Assembly (NCBI RefSeq): GCF_014204945.1
Contig: NZ_JACHMN010000003.1
Coordinates: forward strand, 620,001-684,000
From: Allocatelliglobosispora scoriae
GTDB lineage: Bacteria; Actinomycetota; Actinomycetes; Mycobacteriales; Micromonosporaceae
Length of the DNA stretch: 64,000 nucleotides
Direction of reading: 5' to 3'
The notes beneath the pieces are model-generated. The model did no database searches and had not been told where the DNA came from. It worked only from the letters and a program-made list of their open reading frames with translations. A program made the position numbers and the translations under genes. Shown piece by piece: positions 8,544 to 16,357 of the stretch. Numbering within the stretch: the first letter of the stretch is position 1; each line of letters starts with the position of its first letter.

Positions 8544-10639
8544 ACCGACTCGTCAGGAGCGCGCTCGGCGTCACCGCCGCAGCCCTCACCGTTCTCGCGA
8601 TGACACCGTCCGGTGCCACCGCCGCCGACAGCCCCTATGACGTGCTGGTCTTCAGCAAGACCGCCGGATTCCGGCACGACTCGATCGCCGTGGGCACCCA
8701 GGCCATCCGGGACCTGGGCGCGGCGAACAGCTTCACCGTGACCGCGACCGAGGACGCCGCCGCCTTCACCACGGCCAACCTGGCGCAGTACGAAGCGGTC
8801 GTCTTCCTCAACACCACGGGTGACGTGCTCAACGACACCCAGCAGACCGCGTTCGAGTCCTACATCCGTGGCGGCGGCGGCTACGTCGGCGTGCACGCGG
8901 CGGCGGACACGGAGTATTCGTGGCCCTTCTACGGCCAGCTCGTCGGTGCCTGGTTCGCCTCGCACCCGGCGATCCAGCAGGCCACCACGCGGTTCGAGTC
9001 CCGGGCCCACGCGGCCACGGCGACCGCGCCGCAGACGGCCGCCCGCACCGACGAGTGGTACAACTACCAGACCAACGTGCGCTCGACCGCCAAGGTGCTC
9101 GCCAACCTGGACGAGGGCTCCTACACCGGCGGCGGCATGGGCGCCGACCACCCGCACGTCTGGTGCAAGACGCTCGACAGCGGACGGTCCTTCTACACCG
9201 GTGCCGGGCACACCCAGGCGTCGTACGCCGAACCCCTGCTGCGGGCACAGCTCCTCGGCGGCATCCGCTACGCGGCCGGCCGGACCAAGGCCGACTGCCG
9301 CCCGGAGACCGGCTACACGCAGATCTTCAACGGCTCGACGACCGGCTGGTCCCAGGCGGGTCCGGGCAGCTTCACCAACACCGACGCCACCCTCGCCACC
9401 ACCGGTGGCATGGGCATGCTGTGGTACAGCGCGAAGGAGTACCGCTCCTACTCGCTGAAGCTGGACTGGCGCCTGCTCGGCGACGACAACTCGGGTGTCT
9501 TCATCGGCTTCCCGGCGAGCACCGACCCGTGGTCCGCGGTGAACAACGGCTACGAGATCCAGATCGACGCGACGGACGCCGCCGACCGCACCACCGGGTC
9601 GGTCTACACCTTCAAGTCGGCCGACATCGCGGCCCGCGACGCGGCGCTCAACCCGCCGGGGGAGTGGAACACCTACGAGCTGCTCGTCGAGGGTGAGCGG
9701 CTGCAGATCTTCCTGAACGGCCGGAAGATCAACGACTTCACCAACACCGACCCGGTCCGCTCGCTCCAACAGGGCTACATCGGCCTGCAGAACCACGGCA
9801 CCGGCGACGACGCCCAGTTCCGCAACATCCGGATCAAGGAGCTCGGCACCACGCCGACCGACGTCACCACGCAGGCCGAGCTCTTCAGCACGGTCAGCGG
9901 TGCCAGCGCATACACCAAGGCGGGCGCCAACGGCGGTCAGACGCTGGGCTACATCGACCCGGGTGACTGGTCGTCCTACAACGGGCTCTCGCTCACCGGA
10001 GTGACCAGCTTCCGGGCGCGCGTCGTCTCGGGCGGTCCGGGTGGATCGATCCAGGTCCGCACGGGTTCGCAGACGGGCACGGTCCTGGGCACGATCGCCG
10101 TCCCCAACACGGGCAGCTGGGACACGTACGCCAACGTCACCGGCGCGCTCACGGGTGTCCCCACGGGCAACCAGAACGTGTTCCTGACCTACACCGGCAC
10201 CGGCACCGGGCTCTTCGACCTCGATGACTTCACCCTGGTCAAGGGCACGCCGCCGACCGGCGGGACGGGACCGATCGTGGGCCTGGCGAGCAAGTGCGTC
10301 GATGTCGCCGCCTCCGGGACGGCCGACGGCACCAAGATCCAGCTCTACACCTGCAACGGCACCGGCGCGCAGACCTGGACCCGTAACGGCCAGACCTGGC
10401 GGGCGCTGGGGAAGTGCCTCGACGTCAACGGCGGCGGCACGACCGACGGCACCAAGGTGCAGCTGTGGACCTGCAACGGTTCGGCCGCGCAGAACTGGAC
10501 CGCCGGAGCCAACAACTCCCTCGTCAACCCGCAGTCCGGCAAGTGCCTGGATGTCGCCGGCGCCAACAGCGCCAACGGCACCCAGATCCAGATCTGGACC
10601 TGCTCCGGCAACGACGCCCAGAGGTGGACGCTGCCGTAA
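8540..10639 (+). CDS. Secreted ThuA domain + DUF1080 (3-keto-disaccharide hydrolase) + CBM6-like + ricin-B protein
   Basis: A 699-residue exported protein; the start chosen is the ATG overlapping the previous stop, which gives a clear signal peptide (residues 1-30). About 33-250 is a ThuA/trehalose-utilisation domain with a glutaminase-like fold (GFRHDSI, GGGYVGVHAAAD). About 265-440 is DUF1080, a beta-sandwich characterised in other bacteria as 3-keto-disaccharide hydrolase. A CBM6-like domain and a ricin-B domain with three QxW-type repeats follow and closely resemble the tail of the upstream enzyme. Oxidation by the neighbour followed by cleavage here would be a plausible extracellular route; this pairing is inference. 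Confidence 0.85.
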   Translation: MNRLVRSALGVTAAALTVLAMTPSGATAADSPYDVLVFSKTAGFRHDSIAVGTQAIRDLGAANSFTVTATEDAAAFTTANLAQYEAVVFLNTTGDVLNDTQQTAFESYIRGGGGYVGVHAAADTEYSWPFYGQLVGAWFASHPAIQQATTRFESRAHAATATAPQTAARTDEWYNYQTNVRSTAKVLANLDEGSYTGGGMGADHPHVWCKTLDSGRSFYTGAGHTQASYAEPLLRAQLLGGIRYAAGRTKADCRPETGYTQIFNGSTTGWSQAGPGSFTNTDATLATTGGMGMLWYSAKEYRSYSLKLDWRLLGDDNSGVFIGFPASTDPWSAVNNGYEIQIDATDAADRTTGSVYTFKSADIAARDAALNPPGEWNTYELLVEGERLQIFLNGRKINDFTNTDPVRSLQQGYIGLQNHGTGDDAQFRNIRIKELGTTPTDVTTQAELFSTVSGASAYTKAGANGGQTLGYIDPGDWSSYNGLSLTGVTSFRARVVSGGPGGSIQVRTGSQTGTVLGTIAVPNTGSWDTYANVTGALTGVPTGNQNVFLTYTGTGTGLFDLDDFTLVKGTPPTGGTGPIVGLASKCVDVAASGTADGTKIQLYTCNGTGAQTWTRNGQTWRALGKCLDVNGGGTTDGTKVQLWTCNGSAAQNWTAGANNSLVNPQSGKCLDVAGANSANGTQIQIWTCSGNDAQRWTLP

Positions 10640-10647
10640 CCAGACCG

Positions 10648-10668
10648 CCCGCGCCTCACCAGCGCGGG
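10648..10668 (+). terminator. Short GC hairpin behind the ThuA/DUF1080 gene
   Basis: Perfect 7-bp stem CCCGCGC/GCGCGGG with a 7-base loop, 9 bases after the stop codon. Confidence 0.45.
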
Positions 10669-10706
10669 TCAGCTGAGGCTGGGCGCCGAACCAGCATCAG
10701 CTAGCG

Positions 10707-10745
10707 GTCTCGCCTGTCCGGTGCACCTTGCCGGACAGGCGAGAC
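10707..10745 (+). terminator. Strong 15-bp hairpin, likely terminator
   Basis: A perfect 15-bp inverted repeat (GTCTCGCCTGTCCGG and its complement) with a 9-base loop lies 68 bases after the ThuA/DUF1080 stop. It should end the secreted-enzyme transcript before the repeat pair and the isomerase gene. Confidence 0.7.
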
Positions 10746-10761
10746 TTCGCACGTTGCACGT

Positions 10762-10831
10762 GCCGCAACTCTTCAAGAGTTGGTCCTCCGGTGCCAGGGC
10801 GCCGTAGGACCAACTCTTGAAGAGTTGCGAC
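10762..10831. repeat. Palindrome family 1, pair A
   Basis: Two copies of a 17-bp palindrome (CAACTCTTCAAGAGTTG at 10766-10782 and CAACTCTTGAAGAGTTG at 10811-10827) lie in opposite orientation. The flanks also mirror each other: GCAACTC...GAGTTGGTCCT on the left, AGGACCAACTC...GAGTTGCG on the right. The pair therefore forms a long inverted repeat with about 24-bp arms and a short centre. It is intergenic, directly upstream of the isomerase ribosome site. Confidence 0.9.
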
Positions 10832-10860
10832 GATCATGTAGTCACTAGAAGGAGGCAACG

Positions 10861-11865
10861 ATGCCACGACCGATCACCCTGTTCACGGGACAATGGGCCG
10901 ACCTGCCGTTCGAGGAGGTGTGCCGGCTGGCGTCGGGCTGGGGTTATGACGGGCTCGAGATCGCCTGCTGGGGCGACCACTTCGAGGTCGACCGGGCGCT
11001 CGCGGACGACTCCTACATCCCGGCCAAGAAGGCGATGCTCGACAAGTACGGTCTGAGCGTCTACGCGATCTCCAACCACCTCGTCGGCCAGGCGGTCTGC
11101 GACCATCCGATCGACATCCGGCACAAGGGCATCCTCCCGTCGCGCCTGTGGGGCGACGGCGAGCCCGAGGGGGTACGCCAGCGGGCCGCCGACGAGATGA
11201 AGGACACCGCACGGGCCGCCCGCGCTCTCGGGGTGGATGTCGTCGTCGGGTTCACCGGCTCGTCGATCTGGCACACGCTGGCGATGTTCCCACCCGTACC
11301 CACCTCGATGCTGGATGACGGCTACCGCGACTTCGCCGACCGCTGGAACCCCATCCTGGATGTCTTCGACGAGGTGGGCGTGCGCTTCGCGCACGAGGTC
11401 CACCCGAGCGAGATCGCCTACGACTACTACACGACGAAGCGGACGCTGGAGGCGATCGGCCACCGCACGGCCTTCGGCCTCAACTGGGACCCGTCGCACA
11501 TGGTGTGGCAGGGAATCGACCCGGCCAACTTCATCCTCGACTTCGCCGACCGGATCTACCACGTGGACTGCAAGGACACCAAGGTACGCATGGGCGACGG
11601 CCGCCGCGGCATCGTCTCCTCGCACCTGGGCTGGGCCGACCCGCACCGCGGCTGGGACTTCGTCTCCACCGGCCACGGCGACGTGCCGTGGGAGGACTGC
11701 TTCCGCGCGCTCAACGCGATCGGCTACGACGGCCCGATCTCGGTCGAGTGGGAGGACGCCGGGATGGACCGGCTCATCGGCGCGGCCGAGGCGATCGGCT
11801 TCGTCCGGCGGCTCGCCTTCGACAAGCCGTCGGCCTCGTTCGACGCGGCATTCTCCAGCGAGTGA
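10861..11865 (+). CDS. Sugar phosphate isomerase/epimerase-like TIM-barrel protein
   Basis: A 334-residue AP-endonuclease-2/xylose-isomerase-like TIM barrel. Visible landmarks are an N-terminal barrel strand ([10 protein letters not shown]), metal-ligand-type segments [23 protein letters not shown] and YHVDCKDTK, and a late EWEDAG. The ATG sits 8 bases after AAGGAGG. Members isomerise, epimerise or dehydrate keto sugars and cyclitols (IolE/IolH-like) or act in keto-glycoside pathways. Position after the ThuA/DUF1080 gene suggests processing of an oxidised sugar. It is separated from that gene by a terminator and a repeat pair, so it probably has its own promoter. Confidence 0.88.
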   Translation: MPRPITLFTGQWADLPFEEVCRLASGWGYDGLEIACWGDHFEVDRALADDSYIPAKKAMLDKYGLSVYAISNHLVGQAVCDHPIDIRHKGILPSRLWGDGEPEGVRQRAADEMKDTARAARALGVDVVVGFTGSSIWHTLAMFPPVPTSMLDDGYRDFADRWNPILDVFDEVGVRFAHEVHPSEIAYDYYTTKRTLEAIGHRTAFGLNWDPSHMVWQGIDPANFILDFADRIYHVDCKDTKVRMGDGRRGIVSSHLGWADPHRGWDFVSTGHGDVPWEDCFRALNAIGYDGPISVEWEDAGMDRLIGAAEAIGFVRRLAFDKPSASFDAAFSSE

Positions 11866-11883
11866 CCTGATTTATCAACCGGC

Positions 11884-11918
11884 AAAGGCGCTGCTCCGCA
11901 CCCCGGAGTGGCGCCTTT
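11884..11918 (+). terminator. Intrinsic-type terminator after the isomerase gene
   Basis: AAAGGCGC pairs with GCGCCTTT and an inner CTCC pairs with GGAG, giving a near-continuous stem 18 bases after the stop codon, ending in TTT. Confidence 0.75.
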
Positions 11919-11969
11919 GTGCGCTTGTGGGGTATTGACGCATCACCGAGGCGGTGGTTTCCTCGCGGG

Positions 11970-12083
11970 GTGAGCCGAACCAGAGTGATGCGTTGGGTGA
12001 TGGTCCTGCTGGTGCTCGTCTTCGCGACCGTTCTCGTCTGGGAGATGATCGCCGCGCGGCAGGCCGGAGGCTTCGGTCCGTAG
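11970..12083 (+). CDS. Possible 37-residue single-pass membrane peptide
   Basis: GTG-initiated frame encoding a basic N terminus (SRTRVMRW), one hydrophobic helix (VMVLLVLVFATVLVW) and a short polar tail. There is no clear Shine-Dalgarno, but TTGACG lies about 30 bases upstream, so a leaderless message is possible. The membrane-peptide shape and in-frame stop before the convergent gene argue for a real product, but I do not recognise it. Confidence 0.35.
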   Translation: MSRTRVMRWVMVLLVLVFATVLVWEMIAARQAGGFGP

Positions 12084-12089
12084 ATCTGT

Positions 12090-12329
12090 CTACTCGTTGA
12101 AGTACGGACAGTGCCGGCAGCCGCGCGTGCAGCAGAACCCGCGCTTGGCGAGGTAACCCGCGGTCAACGCGAAGAGGCCGCTCGCCGGGTCCCGATAACC
12201 CGGGGAGCCGGTCCGCAGCGCCTCGGCGTGGCGGGAGAGGATCTCCTCGCGGTGCGGGTGGTCCGGGTCGAGCCGATGGGGGTGCGGCTCGGTCAGCTCA
12301 CGCGGCGCGAGGGGCCAACGCTCGGTCAT
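12090..12329 (-). CDS. DUF5522-type small Cys-rich protein
   Basis: A 79-residue protein ending in a Cys cluster (GFCCTRGCRHCPYFNE) preceded by a helix-like AGYLAKR segment. This layout (YxxKRGxCCxxxCRHCPY) matches the short DUF5522 family found widely in actinobacteria and other bacteria. The CCx3Cx2C spacing suggests metal or Fe-S binding, but no function is established. It is a single gene, converging on the small membrane peptide. Confidence 0.7.
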   Translation of the reverse strand: MTERWPLAPRELTEPHPHRLDPDHPHREEILSRHAEALRTGSPGYRDPASGLFALTAGYLAKRGFCCTRGCRHCPYFNE

Positions 12330-12452
12330 CCGCAGAGCTTAGATCGTCGATGTCAGGCAGCGCCTCGGGCGGCCGGGCAGTGCTGCCCGAGACGCTGATG
12401 GAACCTGTGATGTTCACCCGAACTACCAGCCAGGTAAGATCGTTCGAGGCTT

Positions 12453-12469
12453 AGTTCATATCATAAACT
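12453..12469. promoter_or_regulatory. Candidate operator upstream of the ROK repressor
   Basis: An AT-rich imperfect inverted repeat of form AGTTnATnnnATnAACT lies 74 bases before the ROK start and is itself bracketed by TTCGAG sequences. It is the only AT-rich patch in the neighbourhood and resembles NagC/Mlc-type operators in style. Autoregulation is inferred. Confidence 0.4.
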
Positions 12470-12542
12470 CTTCGAGTGGTTCATGCTATGGCGTGACGTC
12501 AACGGCGTGACGTTCGGCGGGTCGGGGTGGAGAGTGCAACAC

Positions 12543-13799
12543 ATGGTGACGAGACGAGCGACCGTGCGCGACATGCGTCGCGCCAACCGGGCTGTGCTCC
12601 TGTCGAAGATCTATCTCGACGGACCGCTCAGCCGGCAGGAGTTGACGCAGCTCACGGCCCTGTCGCAGGCGAGCGTCAGCACCCTGGTCGCCGAGTTCAT
12701 CGAGGAGGGCCTCGTCGAGGAGGCGGGCTTCGTCGAGTCCGACGGCGGCCGCCCGCGCGTGCTGCTCCAGGTCCGCCCGACCTTCGGTTACGTCATCGGG
12801 GTCGACGTCGGCGAGACCCGGGTCCAGGTCGAGCTCTTCGACCTCGCCATGCAGGCACTCGCCAAGGCTGATTACCCCATCGCCCGGGCCGAGATCGGTC
12901 CCGACGTCATCGTCGACGACATCATCGCCGGCATCGGCGCGGTCACGGCACAGGCCTCCGTCGACCCGGCCACGGTGCTCGGCATCGGCATCGGCGTACC
13001 GGGGGTGGTGGACCAGGGCGAGGCCGGGCTGGTGCACGCGCAGACGTTGGGCTGGGATGGCGTACCGCTGCGGGCCATGCTCAAAGCCGGGACCAGCATC
13101 CCCATCCACATCGACAACGGCGCCAAGACCCTCGGCCAGGCCGAGATGTGGTTCGGTGCCGGTCGAGGCGCGCAGCATGCCGTGATCGCGCTGGTCGGGT
13201 CCGGTGTCGGTGCCGCCGTCGTCGCCGACGGTGGCAGCTACCGGGGCTCGCACAGCAGCGCCGGGGAGTGGGGACACACCACGATCGTCTACGGCGGGCG
13301 GCTGTGCCGGTGCGGCTCGCGGGGGTGCCTGGAGGCGTACGTCGGTGCCGAAGGGGTGCTCGATCGCTACCGCGAGGCGAATCGGGGCCAGGCCGCGCAC
13401 GGCAGCGACGAGGAGTCGGCGATCGGTGCGATGATCGCGGCCGCCGAGACCTCGAAGATCGCGCAGACGGTGCTCACCGAGACCGTCGGCTACCTCGGCG
13501 CGGGCATCGCCACCCTGGTCAACCTCTTCAACCCCGAGCGCATCGTGCTCGGCGGCTGGGCCGGGCTCGCCCTGGGCGAGCGCTGGCTCCCCGAGATCCG
13601 TGCCGCGGCGGGGGAGCACGCGCTGCGCCGGCCGTTCTCCCAGACCACGATCGAGATGTGCCGCCTCGGCCCGGACGCGGTGGCCCTGGGCGCGGCGACC
13701 CTGCCGGTGGCTCAGCTGCTGGCGGAGGGCGGCAAGCTGCCGGTCCCGCAGCCCCGCCGCGAGTCCGCGGTGGCCGGGTTGCGTCCCGCCGCCCGCTAA
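12543..13799 (+). CDS. ROK family transcriptional repressor
   Basis: A 418-residue regulator. I choose the ATG at 12543, 8 bases after GGAGAG, giving the typical start TRRATVRDMRRANR. Residues 1-70 are a winged HTH (SRQELTQLTALSQASVSTLV); the rest is a ROK domain with DVGETRVQVE, GIGVPGVVDQ, the HSSAGEWGH substrate loop and the cysteine cluster CRCGSRGCLEA that binds zinc in ROK proteins. Such repressors release DNA on binding a sugar. It lies beside the GH30/ABC/GH1 glucan locus and is the natural candidate to control it, and perhaps itself through the upstream inverted repeat. Confidence 0.9.
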   Translation: MVTRRATVRDMRRANRAVLLSKIYLDGPLSRQELTQLTALSQASVSTLVAEFIEEGLVEEAGFVESDGGRPRVLLQVRPTFGYVIGVDVGETRVQVELFDLAMQALAKADYPIARAEIGPDVIVDDIIAGIGAVTAQASVDPATVLGIGIGVPGVVDQGEAGLVHAQTLGWDGVPLRAMLKAGTSIPIHIDNGAKTLGQAEMWFGAGRGAQHAVIALVGSGVGAAVVADGGSYRGSHSSAGEWGHTTIVYGGRLCRCGSRGCLEAYVGAEGVLDRYREANRGQAAHGSDEESAIGAMIAAAETSKIAQTVLTETVGYLGAGIATLVNLFNPERIVLGGWAGLALGERWLPEIRAAAGEHALRRPFSQTTIEMCRLGPDAVALGAATLPVAQLLAEGGKLPVPQPRRESAVAGLRPAAR

Positions 13800-13857
13800 C
13801 CCCTGAACTTTAATGCTGGACACGCCGCGAAAAGTGCAACCAAAGTCAGGATCAACT
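13800..13857. repeat. Repeat family 2 (stop-proximal element), copy A
   Basis: CCCCTGAACTTTAATGCTGG continuing through GACACGCCGCGAAAAG to GTCAGGATCAACT. It begins at the base after the ROK TAA. Two other places in the window carry the same element (23370-23483 and 25862-25915), each at a gene 3' end. Confidence 0.9.
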
Positions 13858-13893
13858 CGGCCTGAGTATCTGAGTAGTGGTGCGTGATGCAGG

Positions 13894-14141
13894 CGCGCCA
13901 AGATCGCCGCAACTCTTCAAGAGTTGGTCCTATGGGTGCTCGCTGGGCCTCGATGATCACGTCTGGTTCGGGGATGTAGACGTCATCACGCGGCATGATC
14001 ACGGCTGGTTCCCTGAACCAGACGCGATCATTCGGGTGCGGGCGTCCGTTTGAAGCGCGACGACCCCGCACGGCGAGCGGATGGCGGGCCGGGGCCCGCG
14101 AATAACACCAACTCTTCAAGAGTTGCGACGATCTTGGCGCG
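13894..14141. repeat. Palindrome family 1, pair B with hairpin cargo
   Basis: Palindromes at 13910-13926 and 14109-14125 are the inner parts of longer inverted arms: CGCGCCAAGATCGCCG precedes the left copy, and CGACGATCTTGGCGCG follows the right. The 248-bp unit thus has about 34-bp terminal inverted repeats, like a miniature element, and carries two hairpins of another repeat family. With the element at 13800-13857 it fills the 457-bp gap between the ROK and GH30 genes; I see no gene there. Confidence 0.85.
13954..14031. repeat. GATCAC...GTGATC hairpin family, two copies
   Basis: Hairpin 1 (13954-13989) is a near-palindrome around GTTCGGGGAT; hairpin 2 (13995-14031) pairs ATGATCACGGCTGGTTC with GAACCAGACGCGATCAT around a 2-base loop. 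Similar units occur four more times at 57329-57518. Confidence 0.8.
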
Positions 14142-14256
14142 AGCGCGGGCGCGGGCGGGCTGAGCGGTGCGACCTCCGCAGGCCGCGCGCTGATCATGGA
14201 GTGACGTGGAGACGCGGCGCGCGGTCAGGAGTGGGCGCGCGCCGCGTCGTTTCCCC

Positions 14257-16125
14257 CTACGCGGGAACGTTCCACTTCTGGTTGGCGGCGCCGGTGCAGT
14301 CCCAGATCTGCAGCTGGGTGCCGTCGGCGCTGCTCGGTCCGGCGGCGTCGAGGCAGCGGTTGGAGACCGGGTTCACCAGGTCGTTGCCCGCCGTCTTGAC
14401 CCACTGCTGCGCTGCGGTGCCGTTGCAGTCGTAGAGCTGCACCTTCGTGCCGTTGGCCGTGGCCGCCCCCGCCACGTCGAGGCACTTGCCGAGGCCGCGG
14501 ATCGTGCCGTCGCTGCTCACGGTCCAGGTCTGCGCGGTGGTGCCGTTGCAGGTCCAGAGCTGGATCTTGGTGCCGTTGGCGGTGGCACCGGCGTTGATGT
14601 CGACGCACTTGCCGCCGTATCCGGTGATCGCCCCGGTGCCGCCGGTCGGCGGGGTGCCGGTGCCGGCCCAGGTGAAGGTGGCGGAGGTCTTGGTCGGGAT
14701 CGTGTAGGTGAACGACTGCCCGCCCCAGTTGACCTTCAGCGACTGCGACGAACCCGTCGTGTTGTACGCGATGAGCGCCTTGCTGCCGTCGGGGTTGCGC
14801 CACGCCACGTTCTTGACGCTGCCGTTGGCGGTGGAGTCGATGCGGACCGCACCCGGCTTCACGAACTTGGTCAGGTGGCCCATCGTGTAGTACTCGATGG
14901 TCTTGTCGACCTGCCCGGCCCGGCTGCCGCCACGCTGCACGGTGACGAGCCCGGTGCAGGTGTTGCACCCCGCGCCGACGTAGGGCAGGTGGTTCTGGTC
15001 CAGCGCCAGCCCCCACTTGACCCAGGACTTGTCCCAGTTGCGGGTGTAGTCGATGAGGTTGTTCATGTCCTCGGTCTGCTGGTTGGCGATCCAGGTGCCG
15101 CCCGAGTGCTCGGTCATGTAGGCGTTGACCGACGGGTACTGGTTGTGGATCGTCGTCTGCAGGGCCACGTCGCCGCCGTAACCGTGCCAGGCGATGCCGC
15201 CGAAGAGCGGGTCGGCGCGCAGCGCGGCGTCGGCGAGCGGGACCGAGCCGAGGTCGGTGTAGTTGCCCCAGTTGTAGTCGAGCACCATCACCTTGGTGGT
15301 GATGCCCGCCGCCCGGAACGCCGGGAAGAGGTGGTTCTTGGTGAAGTTGAGCAGACCGGCGCCGTTCCAGTTCATCGATGCGTAACCGGTGGTGTCGGTG
15401 CCGCAGCAGGTCGGCTCGTTCTGCACGGTCACGTAGTCGACGCGCAGCCCGTTGGCCTGGTTCTGCTGGATGTACTTGACGAAGTACTGGGCGTACATCG
15501 GGTAGTACTCGGCCTTGAGCCAGCCGCGGTGGACGAAGTCGTTGTTGTCCTTCATCCAGGCGGGCGCGCTCCACGGCGAACCCATCACCTTGACGGCCGG
15601 GTTGAGGGCCCGGGCCTGCTTGGTGAGCGGGACGATGTCGGTGAGGTCGTGCGCGATGGAGAAGTTGTTGAGGTCGCAGCACGTGTCGTCGTAGCTGTAG
15701 TTGAAGCGGGCGAGGTCGGAGGCGCCCATCGGGTTGCGGACGAAGGCGAGCCCGATGCCGTTGACCGGGTCGAAGAGGTCGCGCATCACCTGGTCGCGAG
15801 TGGCCGCCGAGATGACTCCGCCGCTGTTGAGCAGCCAGGCCGAGCTGTCGGCGAAGGAGGCGCCGCCGCCCTCCCAGGTCTGGTAGGTGGTGCCCTCGTT
15901 GACGCTGATCGTCTGGTTGGCGGCGGCGCTGTTGGCGACGAAGTTGATCGGCGCCTGCTGCTGCAGGCCCCGGGTGACGGTCCGGCCACCGGCGTCGCTG
16001 GTGGTCGTGAGGTAGATGTTGACCTGCTCTCCGGCCGCGAAGGCGGCCGGGGTGGGACCGGCGATGAGCCCGGCTCCGGCGAGCACGAGTGCCGCCACAG
16101 CCGTTCTGGTCCTACCGTTGCGCAT
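14257..16125 (-). CDS. Secreted GH30 glycosidase (beta-1,6-glucanase-like) with ricin-B domain
   Basis: A 622-residue exported enzyme. The ATG at 16125 follows GGGAG and gives a clean signal peptide (residues 1-31). About 45-480 is a GH30 (glucosylceramidase/endo-1,6-beta-glucanase) barrel plus side sheet: EGGGASFADSSAW at the start, GSPWSAPAWMK, acid/base Glu about 237 in VTVQNEP and nucleophile Glu about 339 in MTEHSGG. A C-terminal ricin-B lectin domain (about 495-622) has three QLWTCN...W-type repeats. Divergent from a sugar importer and GH1 gene, it probably attacks beta-1,6-glucan such as fungal wall polymer. Substrate is inferred. Confidence 0.88.
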   Translation of the reverse strand: MRNGRTRTAVAALVLAGAGLIAGPTPAAFAAGEQVNIYLTTTSDAGGRTVTRGLQQQAPINFVANSAAANQTISVNEGTTYQTWEGGGASFADSSAWLLNSGGVISAATRDQVMRDLFDPVNGIGLAFVRNPMGASDLARFNYSYDDTCCDLNNFSIAHDLTDIVPLTKQARALNPAVKVMGSPWSAPAWMKDNNDFVHRGWLKAEYYPMYAQYFVKYIQQNQANGLRVDYVTVQNEPTCCGTDTTGYASMNWNGAGLLNFTKNHLFPAFRAAGITTKVMVLDYNWGNYTDLGSVPLADAALRADPLFGGIAWHGYGGDVALQTTIHNQYPSVNAYMTEHSGGTWIANQQTEDMNNLIDYTRNWDKSWVKWGLALDQNHLPYVGAGCNTCTGLVTVQRGGSRAGQVDKTIEYYTMGHLTKFVKPGAVRIDSTANGSVKNVAWRNPDGSKALIAYNTTGSSQSLKVNWGGQSFTYTIPTKTSATFTWAGTGTPPTGGTGAITGYGGKCVDINAGATANGTKIQLWTCNGTTAQTWTVSSDGTIRGLGKCLDVAGAATANGTKVQLYDCNGTAAQQWVKTAGNDLVNPVSNRCLDAAGPSSADGTQLQIWDCTGAANQKWNVPA

Positions 16126-16221
16126 AGTGGATCTCCCTGCGTTGGGGGACAGCGGGCACTGACCGTCGTGTGGCCCTGCCCGGCAACGCATCGACGTCAG
16201 GGATTTGTTAACACGGTTTCC

Positions 16222-16268
16222 TGAAGCATGTCAACAGGTCGATTGCTGAAACGATCTTGAAACATGTC
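16222..16268. promoter_or_regulatory. Direct repeats TGAARCATGTC in divergent promoter region
   Basis: TGAAGCATGTC (16222-16232) and TGAAACATGTC (16258-16268) are spaced 36 bp start to start between the GH30 gene and the importer. The spacing (between three and four helical turns) and position suit a shared operator for the two divergent units. Confidence 0.4.
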
Positions 16269-16280
16269 GCTAACTGCCCC

Positions 16281-16309
16281 TTGACAAGCAGCTCAGCCGA
16301 TACTTAAAT
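16281..16309 (+). promoter_or_regulatory. Promoter of the glucan-importer operon
   Basis: TTGACA at 16281-16286, a 17-bp spacer and TTAAAT at 16304-16309, about 50 bases before the binding-protein start. The surrounding 40 bases are unusually AT-rich for this genome. Confidence 0.55.
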
Positions 16310-16357
16310 CACAGCACAAATTAAGTAGCAAAATCTTGCCCACGGAGGGTGGAGTTA

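Noticed and set aside
10766-10827. Palindromes as ordinary terminators
   Set aside because: Identical palindromes occur inside a coding region and upstream of genes, so termination cannot be their general role; only pair D has the A/T runs of a terminator.
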